Assembly: GCF_011397635.1 (NCBI RefSeq) | Contig: NC_064765.1 | Location: forward strand, 27,184,632 to 27,248,631 | Length of the DNA: 64,000 nucleotides | From: Epinephelus fuscoguttatus | Taxonomy: Eukaryota; Chordata; Actinopteri; Perciformes; Serranidae | Direction of reading: 5' to 3' | Shown here: piece after piece, positions 50,430-64,000 of the stretch | Position numbering within the stretch: position 1 is the first letter of the stretch | Layout: each line of letters begins with the position of its first letter | Notes under the pieces: model-generated | Database searches by the model: none | Told to the model about the DNA's origin: nothing | The model's input: only the letters and a program-made list of their open reading frames with translations | Made by a program: the position numbers and the translations under genes

Positions 50430-51035
50430 AATGACACCAAAAGGGACACAAAAAGATTACAAGGAGATGCAAAGGAACTGCAAGAAGACACAAAAATATA
50501 CAAAAACAGACAAAGAGACAGAAAACGACCACAAAGAGTCACAAAATGACCAAAAAATACACAAAATTTTCTGAAAAAGACACAAAACAACCACACGGTT
50601 ACACAAAATTACAACAATAAGACACGAAATGGCTACAAAGAGACACAAAATAACTACTAGAAGACACAAAATCACAAAAAAAACATACAAAATGACCTCA
50701 AAAGGACAAAAAAATAACCACCAGAAGACACAAAATGACAACAAAGAGACGCAGAAAGACCACAGAAACACAAAATGAAAGAGATGCAATCTAACTAACA
50801 AAGGACACAGAGTTACCCAAAATAGACACAAAACAACCACAAGGAGACACGAAATGACCAGAAAGAGACACAAACTTACTAAAGAAAGACACAAAATTAC
50901 CCCAAAAAGACACAAATAAACCACAGAGACACAATAAGACCACAGAGAGACACAAATATTCCACAAAGACACAACATTACCCCAAAAAGACACAAATCAA
51001 CCACAAGGAGACAAAGAGATGCAAAACCACAAAGT
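50430..51035. repeat. Degenerate minisatellite, ~20-base unit
   Basis: About 30 imperfect copies of a unit like 'gacacaaaatgaccacaaaga' with length variation. Because the unit has almost no stop in one - strand frame it yields a long hydrophobic, repetitive open frame (50,993-50,457) that is not a gene. Confidence 0.9.
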
Positions 51036-51867
51036 CTTTGTGTATTGCATTATGTTGGAGAGGTGGTGGGGCCCGTTACATATCTGTGCCCAGGGGCCCA
51101 TTGTCTCATAATCCATCCATGATTTTGTATATTTCCAATATGCTTTGTGTATGTGTATCCATTACGCAAGTCCTGTACGGCTATGGTCTGATATAAGAAG
51201 GCTTTGGGCTCTGTCTGTGACGGGAAAGTGTGGCCGGCAGGTAGATTAACAATAATAAAACAATATAACTACCTTTTATTGTGTGCAAACTGGATGGACT
51301 TGACTGAATGCTCAGACATATATGAGAAAAGTAAAAGTGTCTGTAGTTAGTTTAGCTCCACTTGCATTGCAGCATATAGCTTTGGTGTGTGTGAATGCTC
51401 TGGACTGTATTTGTTTAGTTACGTGGCACTTTCCCTTTGCAGCCCGGTGTATTACGGATTGCACACGGTGCTGGATGCTCAGCACAATCACCTCCCTGTG
51501 TGAATGGTCGGAGGCGTGGCTTCATTAACGGTGTGTCTGACGTTGCGGCATGTGAGGCGTCACGTACCACGGAGGTGACTTCAGAGGACCGTTAATTTTA
51601 CGACCGTGCATTGACTGCATCCGTTATATACTTCAAAATAAAACCTAAAAGCTGAATAATGTCACGTTGAACACAAGTTTATCGTCAGTTGTAGTTATTC
51701 CTTATGGTATTGCATCACATATTTGTCAACTGATAGATCACAGTTCACGCTAGAGCTCAGTTAATGTCGTGTGGTGCGAATTAAAGAATGTGTGTGCTTT
51801 TATTTTGAAAAAAAAGTACAGGAAATGGCGCGCTAATCATTAACTTAGCTCCGTGTTCCACGTTTCA
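51036..51867. other. Intergenic/promoter region of gale
   Basis: The right half (51,530-51,870) has several CpGs (gacgttgcggcat, gcgtcacgtacc, ggcgcgctaat) and leads to the probable first exon of gale. No other gene. Confidence 0.45.
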
Positions 51868-51875
51868 CAGGAAGT
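51868..51875 (+). promoter_or_regulatory. ETS-type site (CAGGAAGT) at gale 5' end
   Basis: ACAGGAAGTAAAG lies at the likely start of the non-coding first exon, which ends at the donor ACA|GTAAGT (52,031/52,032). ETS sites are frequent at TATA-less housekeeping starts. Confidence 0.35.
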
Positions 51876-52774
51876 AAAGAAATGTCTGAAGGAGAGATGG
51901 GAAACTTCACTTAATAAAGTGACAAATAAACCTCCAGTCTGTCTTCACACACACCTCCTTTGCTTCTACTGACCAGTTTCATCAAGACACCTCGCCGGGA
52001 CCGACAGTTTACATTCCTACCAGGAAATACAGTAAGTATTTTCACTGACATTTCAATCATTCCGTACTATGTGGTGTCATTTTGACAGTTTGTCAATGAA
52101 GTTGTGTCTTTGCACTCTACATTGGACTTTAGTTAAGTTACTTAGTCTTGGGTGTAACTGGCTAAGACGTAATGGGTACACGGTGACATATTAACGTATT
52201 AACAAAACACATTGTAGGTGTGGTTTTGGGAGGCTACACTTACATACAGACCGTTACTAATCAGTTTGATTTTACTGTATAGTCTGTATAGCCAAATAAT
52301 ACAATTGTGAAGTAGGAAAATAAGAAGAGAGTTAAAGTGTAGCCTGGATTGCATGTAGTCACTTGTATGTGAGTGAAACAAACTGTGTTCATGTCAGTAG
52401 TTTTGAATGGAATTATATCATAAAACTTGTGTGAGGCAAAGTACAAGGAATTTGACACTTATTTAGAGTCCTTAGAAAGTATGCGCTCTCAAAATGCAGT
52501 GATAGCCCCTACAATGTAAAGTAGTAGGTACAGATAGTATCCTGCAGGCACTTTAAGTGTTTTATGTTGACAGGTTGAAGCTTGCACTGTCTGATATATG
52601 GGACAGTGTGGGTGGGTTCCTTATCTCAGCTGGGTCTAACAAAACTTTCAGGTTGCTCAAATGGGCTCAGACTAAAGGACATCCTGTTTTTCCAGAGCAG
52701 GTCTAGAGTGTCGCCTCGAGCTATTCTGTTACTGCTAAAATATGTCACCTGAAATAACCACAACAGGTATTTGA

Positions 52775-56350
<3,576 letters not shown>

Positions 56351-56626
56351 TGTAACTTCAGCCTTTTGCTGTTGTTCAGTCCTCTTCTGAATCACCAGGC
56401 CAAAGCAGACCATCAGCGTCCTCATTTTTGCATAGCCTATAAACCGATGACTGACTTCATATTCACATCTAATTTTCCATTTGTTCTCTATTAATGGTTT
56501 TTTACTGTTTACATCCAAGGAGAGGTGTGTAAACATGTCTGTATGATTTCATTGTGTTGTTGTTTCAAATTAAAAATGGATTTGTTCTCCATTAATGTAT
56601 TGATGTGTGAGCCATAACAATGAAAG

Positions 56627-56632
56627 AATAAA
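56627..56632 (+). terminator. AATAAA poly(A) signal, gale
   Basis: AATAAA about 280 bases after the stop codon, followed by T-rich DNA. The 3' UTR is thus short. Confidence 0.65.
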
Positions 56633-56639
56633 TTAATTT

Positions 56640-57100
56640 TCTTACTGAGGAAAGTGACGCCTTCATTTCCCACTCCACTGTGAAACCGGACTGTTTCAAA
56701 TGATTGTAATTAAATAGGACTGACTGTTGCAGTGGTGACTCCGTTATGAGATGAAAGGAACATTCTTGAGTGACACACAAAAACAAAAGCATAAGAATAT
56801 TATAGTGAAAGATACTCACCTGTAAATATAATAAGGGTGCTGAAAAGTCTATTGAGCAACACAGATTATTATAGTGATGCAAAGGCAGATTAAATAAATG
56901 TACCAGTACGATATGGTCTCACAAACAGGCTAAAAATCCCTGCAGAATTACTGTAGAAATAATGCACAATTTTACATAGGTGGGGTATTCAGTGTTAATA
57001 TTCCGTCCATACAACACATATAAACGGGGCACTAGGGCTTTAAATGGCTCCTTGAACCCTCGGGCACCCAGTTAATAAACACCCACGTCAGCACAGTGCT
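56640..57100. other. Intergenic, nothing recognised
   Basis: AT-rich sequence between the end of gale and the CpG-rich region that follows. Confidence 0.4.
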
Positions 57101-57840
57101 CCAGTCGCTCTAACCGGGTTTCGGTCTTTAGGGCTGAGCAGGAAGTGCCTGGCTGTGGACCCTGGACGAGAAAAAAAGAGCCAAGAAAAAAGGCAGAAGA
57201 AATTAAAAATGGAAATGGTGGCAGACTTGGGGGCGAGTAGACTCTATCGGGCGCCGGGTGAATCAAGTCACCAGTGAGTATCGATGGATTTTGTTGGGGG
57301 GTATCACGGCGTGGGGCGTAAGCGGGTCCTGCCGACACCTCACGCCTGGGAAAGAGTCGCTGGGTTTGGGCAGCAGGCAAATCCTCCCCGCTGCTCGCTG
57401 CGCTCCGGACCTCCGGCGAGAAGTGGGGGTGGTCTTGAGGATGAAAACGGGCGTATTAGCGCGTCGCATCCCTAATATGATATACCATGCGAATATATTT
57501 ATTTTTCATCTCGCAGCATGCTCAGTTGCTGGAGGTTTGTGTCTATTTTTCTATTGTGTGCTGGCCGGAGCCTGAAGTGGGCGTCGCTCCAGGACAGACT
57601 GGGCTGCTCCGGTGCGCCGCTGCCCGCTTTTCTCTCGCAGGACTGCAGCACAGTCATGTCGTTTTGTAGGTCGACTGATGCCTGAAATGAGGGAGAATAG
57701 CTCGGTGAAGACGCCAGACTTGGTTTCGTGTGACATGGGGAGCAGTGTAGAGTCTAAAGGGCGGGTGTTGCACCGTGGGTTATCGGGCGCTGTGGAGCCT
57801 GTCAGCAAGCATCGCATAATTAAAAATGAATGCGTGTAAT
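57101..57840 (+). promoter_or_regulatory. CpG-rich region, probable zbtb8a promoter/first exon
   Basis: CpGs are clearly more frequent than in flanking DNA (gggcgccgggtg, ggcgtggggcgtaagcggg, gcgcgtcgcatc, gtgcgccgctgcccg). A strong donor-like CCA|GTGAGTAT at about 57,272 could end a first exon. Which transcript starts here is unproven; the next gene on this strand is zbtb8a. Confidence 0.4.
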
Positions 57841-58129
57841 TCAGAGTCTACGTGAGAATGGCTAAATAGGTTACTATAGGAAAAGAAGAACTATCCTGCA
57901 AATGAGGTTGCGGCATTTTTTGTCCCTCTCTTTAGATGACATGTCCGGTTACAGTGCTTTATTTGCTCTCACCAGTCTGCTGTGTTTGTAATATCAGCGA
58001 TTTCATGCGCGCTTTAGCTTCCCTCAGGGATGATGATTACAGGGTTTTGCCACCCGATGCTCTCTGACTGGAGTCGGGTGTAGCCCATTAGAAGAAGATT
58101 TTGATTGAAGGCTCGTCCAGCCAATCACA

Positions 58130-58287
58130 GTGCAGAGTGGAGACTGGTGGGCGGAAAGTCTGCGGAGCTGGAGATAGTCCAGTGCAGAAACAAAGACAGG
58201 GGAGCACTGACAGCTACATCAGTGGGGGTGTCACTGGTGTGCTCACTGTGTGACCTGCTGGGGTCTGTTGTGTAACCTTTTATCAAG
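58130..58287 (+). other. Probable 5' non-coding exon of zbtb8a
   Basis: A GC-richer stretch after a CCAAT motif (AGCCAATCAC, about 58,121) ends at a good donor, TATCAAG|GTAAGC. Stops are present in the frame that would join the BTB exon. The 5' limit is a guess. Confidence 0.45.
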
Positions 58288-58423
58288 GTAAGCTGACAGT
58301 CATAAGGTCAGATGTCCCATGAATCGCACTGCAGGAGCACATGCTTCCCTCCTTAACATGTAGGGTTTTAAATTATATATCACTATGAATGCATAGGCTC
58401 ATGCATGTAGGTTATTAATTCAG

Positions 58424-60288
58424 CATCATGAAGATGGATGTGTCTCAATGTCGGTGATGAGTGTCCACAAGCCCTCTGTTATTCTATCTATACTGCATGC
58501 ACAACCAGTGTGAGTGCTATCATGTTGTCTCCTGCAGGCAGCCTCAGAGGTGGTTCAACACCGCTGACATCACAGTGGCTCACCAAAGCAGCCTGCTTAA
58601 GCAGCTCAACCAGCAGCGCCGCCAGGAGCTGTTCTGTGACTGCAGCGTGCTGGTGGAGGGCCAGCTCTTCAGAGCCCACCGCAACGTCCTGTTCGCCAGC
58701 AGCGGCTACTTCCGCATGCTGCTGTCCCAGGGCCCCGGCGTGCTGTCTGATTCCGTCAACGCCACCTTTGATGTCTTCAGCCCCGAGACCTTCACCGTCA
58801 TCCTGGATTTCATCTACTCAGGCCAGTTGGACCTCTCCAGTCACAATGTGATTGAGGTGATGTCCGCAGCCAGCTACTTGCAGATGAACAATGTCATCAA
58901 CTACTGCAAGAACTTCATCAAGTCGTCCTTGGACATCAGTGTGAAGGATGAAGACAGCGAGCGCTGCCTCAGCTTGTCTGAGACCTGCAGTTTCACCAGC
59001 GGAGCGGGAGAAGAGACCACAGAGCAGCAGCAGCAATGCCCCAGCTCTGTCAGCCCACCACCAGCCCTCTGGACCCGGGACAACTCCAGATCCCAGTCTA
59101 GCTTTATGGGGAAGGACCCAGAGCAGGAGTCATCAGCCTCTGTTCTAAAGACTAACCCAAGCAGCCCTGCTGATGATCTCAACACAGAGGTAGACGATCT
59201 GCACGACCCTCAGGACCCTCTGTACACCTTGCCTGGATCGGAGCGCCGGCGAAGCAGAGGGGCAGCTAAGAGGAGAGCATCCAACAACACACGCTCCCAC
59301 CACCCTGAAGATTTAGACATTCAGGAGGCGAGGACACAAAAGGCTGAAAAGGCAGAGGAGCTGTATGCCACTCTTCCACCTATTGTGGGTGTTATTGGAC
59401 ACTTTAATAAAGGTGAGTTGGCCTGTATGTGAGAGAACAGAAAGGCAGTAGTTCTCTAGAGAAGTGAGAAAAGGAACCACATCATCAGCAGACTGACATT
59501 AACTTTATGTAACCATAAAAAGAAGACAGCTCTGTAGCAACAGTGATATCCAGAGAATGAACAGAAAAGTCAAAGCTCTGAACAGTTTCTCTTCCTCTTT
59601 GCAGACTCCAACCCCATTATGCGCTTCAAATGTCCCTTTTGCACACATACGGTGAAGAGGAAGGCAGACTTGAAGCGTCACTTGCGCTGCCACACTGGAG
59701 AGAGGCCATACCCCTGTCAGGCCTGCAATAAACGCTTTACTCGCCTGGAGCATCTTCGTAGCCATTTTGAGACGGTGGGTTTATTTACAACCAGGAGGTG
59801 AAAGCCATTCATTTTGGTTTAATAGTTTCACAAGAAATGGTGATAAAGTTTCCACCCCAGGCTGCGCTATAGGATCGGAAGACAAAAGATGCATTGTTTT
59901 CTTATGTTTACAACCACTTATTTGTACCCATACAGCTACAAAAACACCAACCGGTTTTGTTTCTCCACAGATCCATCAAGCCAGGAAGCTGGTGTGCAGG
60001 AAGTGTAAGTGTCAGGTGACAGAGGAGACCGGGCATGTGGTGTGTGAGGGCACACGACGCTACCGCATGTGCACTGCATGCATCCAGGAAGTGGATTGTG
60101 ATGACATCCCCATGGACAGTATAGATGGCGCCAATGAGGAACCGGCTCTGTTACTGGGGGTGGACGGGGAGGAGGAGGGGGACAGCAAGAGGAGCTGGAT
60201 GGTAACCGATGATGATGACCTGGCTGAAGACTCGGGGGCCGACCTCATCATCCAACAGGTGGACGACAGTGACGAAGAGCTGCAGTGA
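58424..60288 (+). CDS. zbtb8a: BTB/POZ zinc-finger protein, ZBTB8A type
   Basis: Nuclear BTB-C2H2 protein, presumed transcription regulator. Main coding exons are 58,538-59,412, 59,605-59,774 and 59,971-60,288, in phase. The BTB domain runs from [20 protein letters not shown] through [20 protein letters not shown] to [21 protein letters not shown] long Ser/Glu/Pro-rich linker follows. Two zinc fingers are [20 protein letters not shown] and [20 protein letters not shown]. Then come a cysteine-rich [17 protein letters not shown] segment and an acidic tail with [13 protein letters not shown]. The last two segments mark ZBTB8A rather than ZBTB8B. The start is unresolved: the main exon has no ATG before the BTB core. 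Either an unspliced frame from ATG 58,461 (479 residues) or a small exon near 58,424-58,453 (MKMDVSQC..) is used. A 5' exon ending at 58,287 lacks an in-frame ATG. Confidence 0.88.
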
Positions 60289-60298
60289 AATGGAACCA

Positions 60299-60300
<2 letters not shown>

Positions 60301-60347
<47 letters not shown>
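60301..60347. repeat. (GT)n microsatellite in zbtb8a 3' UTR
   Basis: About 23 GT units beginning 12 bases after the stop codon. Confidence 0.97.
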
Positions 60348-60380
60348 TGAAGAAGCATAATACGAGTATTGACTGTGTTT

Positions 60381-60383
<3 letters not shown>

Positions 60384-60433
<50 letters not shown>
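60384..60433. repeat. Second (GT)n microsatellite in zbtb8a 3' UTR
   Basis: About 24 GT units, 37 bases after the first tract. Confidence 0.97.
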
Positions 60434-60435
<2 letters not shown>

Positions 60436-60945
60436 ATAAAGCCATGCCAGAGAATTTATGCATAAAATATGCGACTCACTAATGTAAATACACAATTATT
60501 ATATATTAGTTGTCTATTAGTTAAATGCAACTCTTTAATTACTTTAAATGAGATGTTGACCTTTGTGACACGATGGAATGCTTTTTGTTAAGCTTCATAA
60601 ATATATGCAGTATCCAAAGCATGCATATTCAGTGTTTCCTTTGCTTCAGTTATCTTTAAATAATTACTCTTGCAAATATGTTTTTTTATATGCATGGAAG
60701 TACACCTTTGCTACTCTTTGGGACTCTCTGCTTTGATAAAAGCTGGCATTTGTGCAAAGTGAAGTGACAAGGAAAGAGTTGTGATTCTTCTGCTATTTCC
60801 CTGTGTTCTGTAGGGGAAGTCAAGAGCAGACTTTTTGTTCCCCACAATGTCACACAGTTGCAGTTTTTTAAAGATTATGATGTGCACTATGATACTATAA
60901 AAAACAATTATAATTTATTTGGTGTTTTTTTTTACTTTTTGACAC

Positions 60946-60951
60946 ATTAAA
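60946..60951 (+). terminator. ATTAAA poly(A) signal, zbtb8a
   Basis: ATTAAA about 660 bases after the stop, followed by a GT/T-rich element (gcggtgtctgtctttt). Confidence 0.55.
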
Positions 60952-60974
60952 GATATTTTTATACATTTGCGGTG

Positions 60975-62180
60975 TCTGTCTTTTCACCATATTTTAGTGT
61001 AAATGGAAAGTGCAATCTAATGAGCAATACTACATTCATCGAGGATGGGAATTGGTGTCATGGATAAAAGCACACAGGTGGACACTGGAAATGCTGTTGT
61101 AACTACTGGCAGGTACCGGTTAAATTGCTTACCCACATTGTTACAATGTACCAGTGTTTTTGCATAAGCTGTAGCTGTGTTGTTTTTGTTTGGTCTTGTA
61201 CTATTAGGTCCATCTCCATTCTGCTTCACACTCATACTGTAAAAACACTCCACCATATCGATGCTTTTGGATGACTGCTGGGCTCATAATCAAAACTATT
61301 TCAACCTTTTTCCAATGTATAGCTGCTCCACAAGGAGGTAATGCTTATTGTAAAGAAAATCAAACAGATCAATGTTGTTTTTTAGCAGTAAATGAGCTGG
61401 TGTCAAAAGAATTTATTTTTAATTTCTTTGTACACTGATGACACAAAGGATTTTTAATCCACAAAGGACTTTGGCGACCTGTATTAGAGGGATTTATCCC
61501 ATCATATACATCAACGTGCTGAAAGACGTGTAGCAGTGTCATCTGTCACATGAGGATAGTCTGAGCAGAAAGTTTCAACATGGTAAACCACTTCTGAGAT
61601 TTTATGATATATCTAGTGGGCAAAGATATGAAAAATTAGATGAGTGAGGTGGTTCTGTGGTACTATGCAGAGGCTCTACGCAATACGCAAATACAATAAA
61701 ATAAAGGCAGATTCTGTTTTCAAATTGCAACTATAATATTTAATTGTGTGTACACTTTTTTTAATGTCATTTTAGAGAGGTATGTAAAGGCTTGAAAAAC
61801 AAAAGTAAAATGAGTATTCTTTTTAAAATCCCAAAAGCAAAAATATAGTAACTTATTTTAAAATTCTTCATTTTTTTAAAAGTAAAAATTGTGTTTATGT
61901 AGTTGAAAATGATAATTTGACCAAAACATCATGGTCAAAAAGCAGCTGTAAAAGAGGTCAATTTCTACAGGAAGAACTAACTGACATTACCGTTAGCGAA
62001 GCAATATAAACATATAGTTTTGGGTAAATATTATGTAGGATTTTTATACGTATCTAATTGGTAATGGGGGTTAAATTCAAATTAATACTTTTAATAAATT
62101 GATTCAAACATGATTTTTCAATTCAAATTCCCGGCCCATAGATGGCGCTTGCGGTGCTCTTACCATCTGCGAGGTCAACG
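60975..62180. other. Intergenic, nothing recognised
   Basis: AT-rich DNA between zbtb8a and hmgcl without a recognised gene or repeat. Confidence 0.45.
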
Positions 62181-62203
62181 TTCCTCCTCTCTCGGTGAAG
62201 AAG

Positions 62204-62211
62204 TGACGTCA
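62204..62211 (+). promoter_or_regulatory. CRE (TGACGTCA) in hmgcl promoter
   Basis: A perfect CREB/ATF palindrome 20 bases before the start codon. The start itself sits in AACATGGCGGC, which matches the YY1-type motif often found over housekeeping starts. No TATA box nearby. Confidence 0.55.
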
Positions 62212-62230
62212 GAAAAGAGGCTGAACCAAC

Positions 62231-63946
62231 ATGGCGGCTGTAATGAGGCTTGTCAACAGAAACACATTTAGTGCAGCAATGGGTCAACAGTATGTAGCGT
62301 TTAGCTCAGCAGCCAAAGTCAAAATAGTGAGTTTTATTTCCCTTGTATCTTCCAACTAACTGTATTGTGCATGTTTAGCTAGCAGCCTGGATGACAGCGC
62401 TGGTTAGTTAGCTGTTAGCGTCCTCTACGGTTAAGCTAACACGGACACGTTTGGTAATCTAGGTGCTGCTAGTTATGCTACCTGTCAGGCTGAACAGGTC
62501 AACTATTTGTAATGTAACGCTACTTTACACCTGTATTAAATGTGTGTGTGTGTGTGTGTAGGCTGGCGTAAGAGCAGGTAAAGCTCTTCCAGACATGGTG
62601 AAAATAGTGGAGGTGGGACCCAGAGATGGACTCCAGAATGAAAAGGTGAGATTATGTAAGATTAATTTGTTAATTTCATTACATAGCTGCCACTATGGCC
62701 AGGAAACCTCTACATTAACGTTAACACTGCTCTGTTTTCAAGCATCCGTGTACAGAGATGGAGTAGGTGCACAGCTTATGTGTTATGTAACCAATGTTTA
62801 TCAAGTCTCATCTTGTTGTTTTACTGTTTCTATTCTAGACCATCGTGCCAACAGAGACCAAAATTCATTTGATTGACATGTTGTCAGCATCAGGGCTGCC
62901 AGTCATTGAGGCCACCAGCTTTGTGTCCCCAAAATGGGTTCCACAGGTGAGTTTGTTCCCCCAGAGACAGTCATGTGGAAAGTGCTGACACACCCCACAC
63001 AGGGTGGTGCAGAAACTGCAATGTGTGGGAATGGAGTGGCCTTGTTTTCTCCAGCATTAATTAGTTTCTGTCATGTTTGTCCTCATGTCAGATGGCAGAC
63101 CAGGTGGAGGTGATGAAGGGCATCAGCAGAAAGCCTGGTGTGGCCTACCCAGTCCTCACCCCCAACCTCAAAGGTTTCCAGGCTGCTGTGAGTGTCAAGC
63201 ATCATATACCAACATATTTTCCCAACGCAGCTTCTAATCCTGTCAGTGATGTGTCCAAAAAATTAATTTAAAATGCCTTATTCTTGCTTGTACTTACTAC
63301 AGGTGAAGGCAGGAGCTTCAGAGGTAGCCATATTTGGTGCTGCGTCTGAGCTGTTCAGTAAGAAGAACATAAACTGCTCAGTGGATGAAAGTTTACAGCG
63401 CTTTGACGAGGTCATGAAAGCAGCAAAAGAGGCCGGTGTGCCAGTTAGAGGGTAGGATTACTTGCTCCCGCCTTACTCTCTACAAACATATAAATCATTG
63501 TAATTATAGGCTTTGATTTTTACTTGAGTTCCTCTCTCTGTTTCTTGTCACTGCAGTTACGTGTCATGTGTCCTTGGATGCCCTTATGAAGGCAAGGTGG
63601 CACCTGAAAAAGTTGCACATGTGAGTTCTCACTTTATACATATTTACATTATGTGAACAGGCAGAAATGTATTCATTATCCTTTGACAAAAGACATAAAT
63701 ACAATGTAAGCACTGTCACTCATGAAACCAGGTCAAGATTTGATTCTGATCTTGCAGGTAGCTAAGCGTCTGTACTCCATGGGTTGCTATGAGATCTCTT
63801 TGGGTGACACTATTGGAGTGGGGACGCCAGGTAGCATGACTGAAATGCTGGAAGCAGTGAGCAGAGAGGTGCCAGTTAACGCCTTGGCAGTGCACTGCCA
63901 CGATACCTACGGCCAGGCCCTGGCTAACATCCTCGTAGCCTTACAG
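62231..63946 (+). CDS. hmgcl: Hydroxymethylglutaryl-CoA lyase, mitochondrial (3'-partial)
   Basis: Splits HMG-CoA into acetoacetate and acetyl-CoA, the last step of ketogenesis and leucine breakdown, in mitochondria. Seven exons are in the window: 62,231-62,326; 62,562-62,645; 62,839-62,946; 63,092-63,187; 63,303-63,451; 63,557-63,620; 63,758-63,946. They give 262 codons in phase. The N-terminus ([20 protein letters not shown]) is basic and lacks acids, as a matrix-targeting peptide should. [15 protein letters not shown] carries the catalytic Arg53/Asp54 pair. [35 protein letters not shown] and [14 protein letters not shown] are family blocks. [15 protein letters not shown] holds the metal-binding His pair. 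The signature cysteine loop (GLGGCPYA) and the C-terminus lie beyond the window. The exon 2 acceptor is TG-repeat based. Confidence 0.97.
62541..62559. repeat. (TG)n tract abutting hmgcl exon 2 acceptor
   Basis: About nine TG units run directly into the TAG acceptor at 62,559-62,561. Confidence 0.95.
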
Positions 63947-64000
63947 GTCAGACCTGGTTTATCCTAATGCTATTTGAAAATATCTGTAGCTGATTATTGT

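Noticed and set aside
50457-50993. 178-codon open frame on the - strand
   Set aside because: It is a direct translation of the minisatellite; no domain and no splice or start context.
57612-57839. 75-codon frame in the CpG-rich block
   Set aside because: CpG-rich DNA often stays open by chance; the peptide is not recognised and does not connect to the BTB exon.

Overview
The window is nuclear DNA of a ray-finned fish, most likely a percomorph teleost. The evidence is compact GT-AG introns, abundant (CA/GT)n microsatellites, a Tc1-type transposon of a family common in fish, an L2-type LINE, a tRNA-derived SINE with the tail typical of spiny-rayed fish, and protein sequences closest to vertebrate families. 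Nothing prokaryotic, plasmid-like or viral was seen.

Layout. (1) About 1-24,450 is the 3' part of ralgapa2 on the + strand: one coding exon of the Rap/RalGAP domain end (14,246-14,367), a probable last exon (21,650-21,808) and a possible alternative last exon (18,695-18,855), set in large introns full of old repeats. (2) The intronless transcription factor gene insm1 lies on the - strand at 27,416-28,882, tail to tail with ralgapa2. (3) About 29.1-46.1 kb is gene-poor. It holds a nearly intact Tc1 element (32,881-34,485), a Harbinger-like element with a second copy in ralgapa2, a SINE, a TTAA-flanked element with long inverted repeats, a GATA tract and several stretches that look like regulatory DNA. 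(4) A kazald-family gene (secreted IGFBP-Kazal-Ig protein) is on the - strand in four coding exons (46,165-49,219). (5) gale is complete on the + strand in ten coding exons (52,829-56,350). (6) A zbtb8a-type BTB zinc-finger gene is on the + strand (about 58.1-60.95 kb), with an unresolved start codon. (7) The first seven exons of hmgcl (62,231-63,946) run off the right edge.

The genes do not form a pathway. ralgapa2 encodes a subunit of a Ral GTPase-activating complex. insm1 and zbtb8a encode nuclear zinc-finger proteins. The kazald protein is secreted. gale and hmgcl are housekeeping metabolic enzymes (Leloir pathway; ketogenesis and leucine breakdown). From memory, the pairs ralgapa2-insm1 and gale-hmgcl are each neighbours in mammals but lie on different human chromosomes, so their closeness here is of synteny interest. 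All exon boundaries were read by eye and checked for codon phase: gale sums to 350 codons plus stop, the kazald gene to 295 codons plus stop, and the visible part of hmgcl to 262 codons. I found no clearly new biological system. The best leads are alternative ralgapa2 C-termini, TG repeats placed at splice acceptors of gale and hmgcl, the young Tc1 copy, and the missing standard start codon of zbtb8a.
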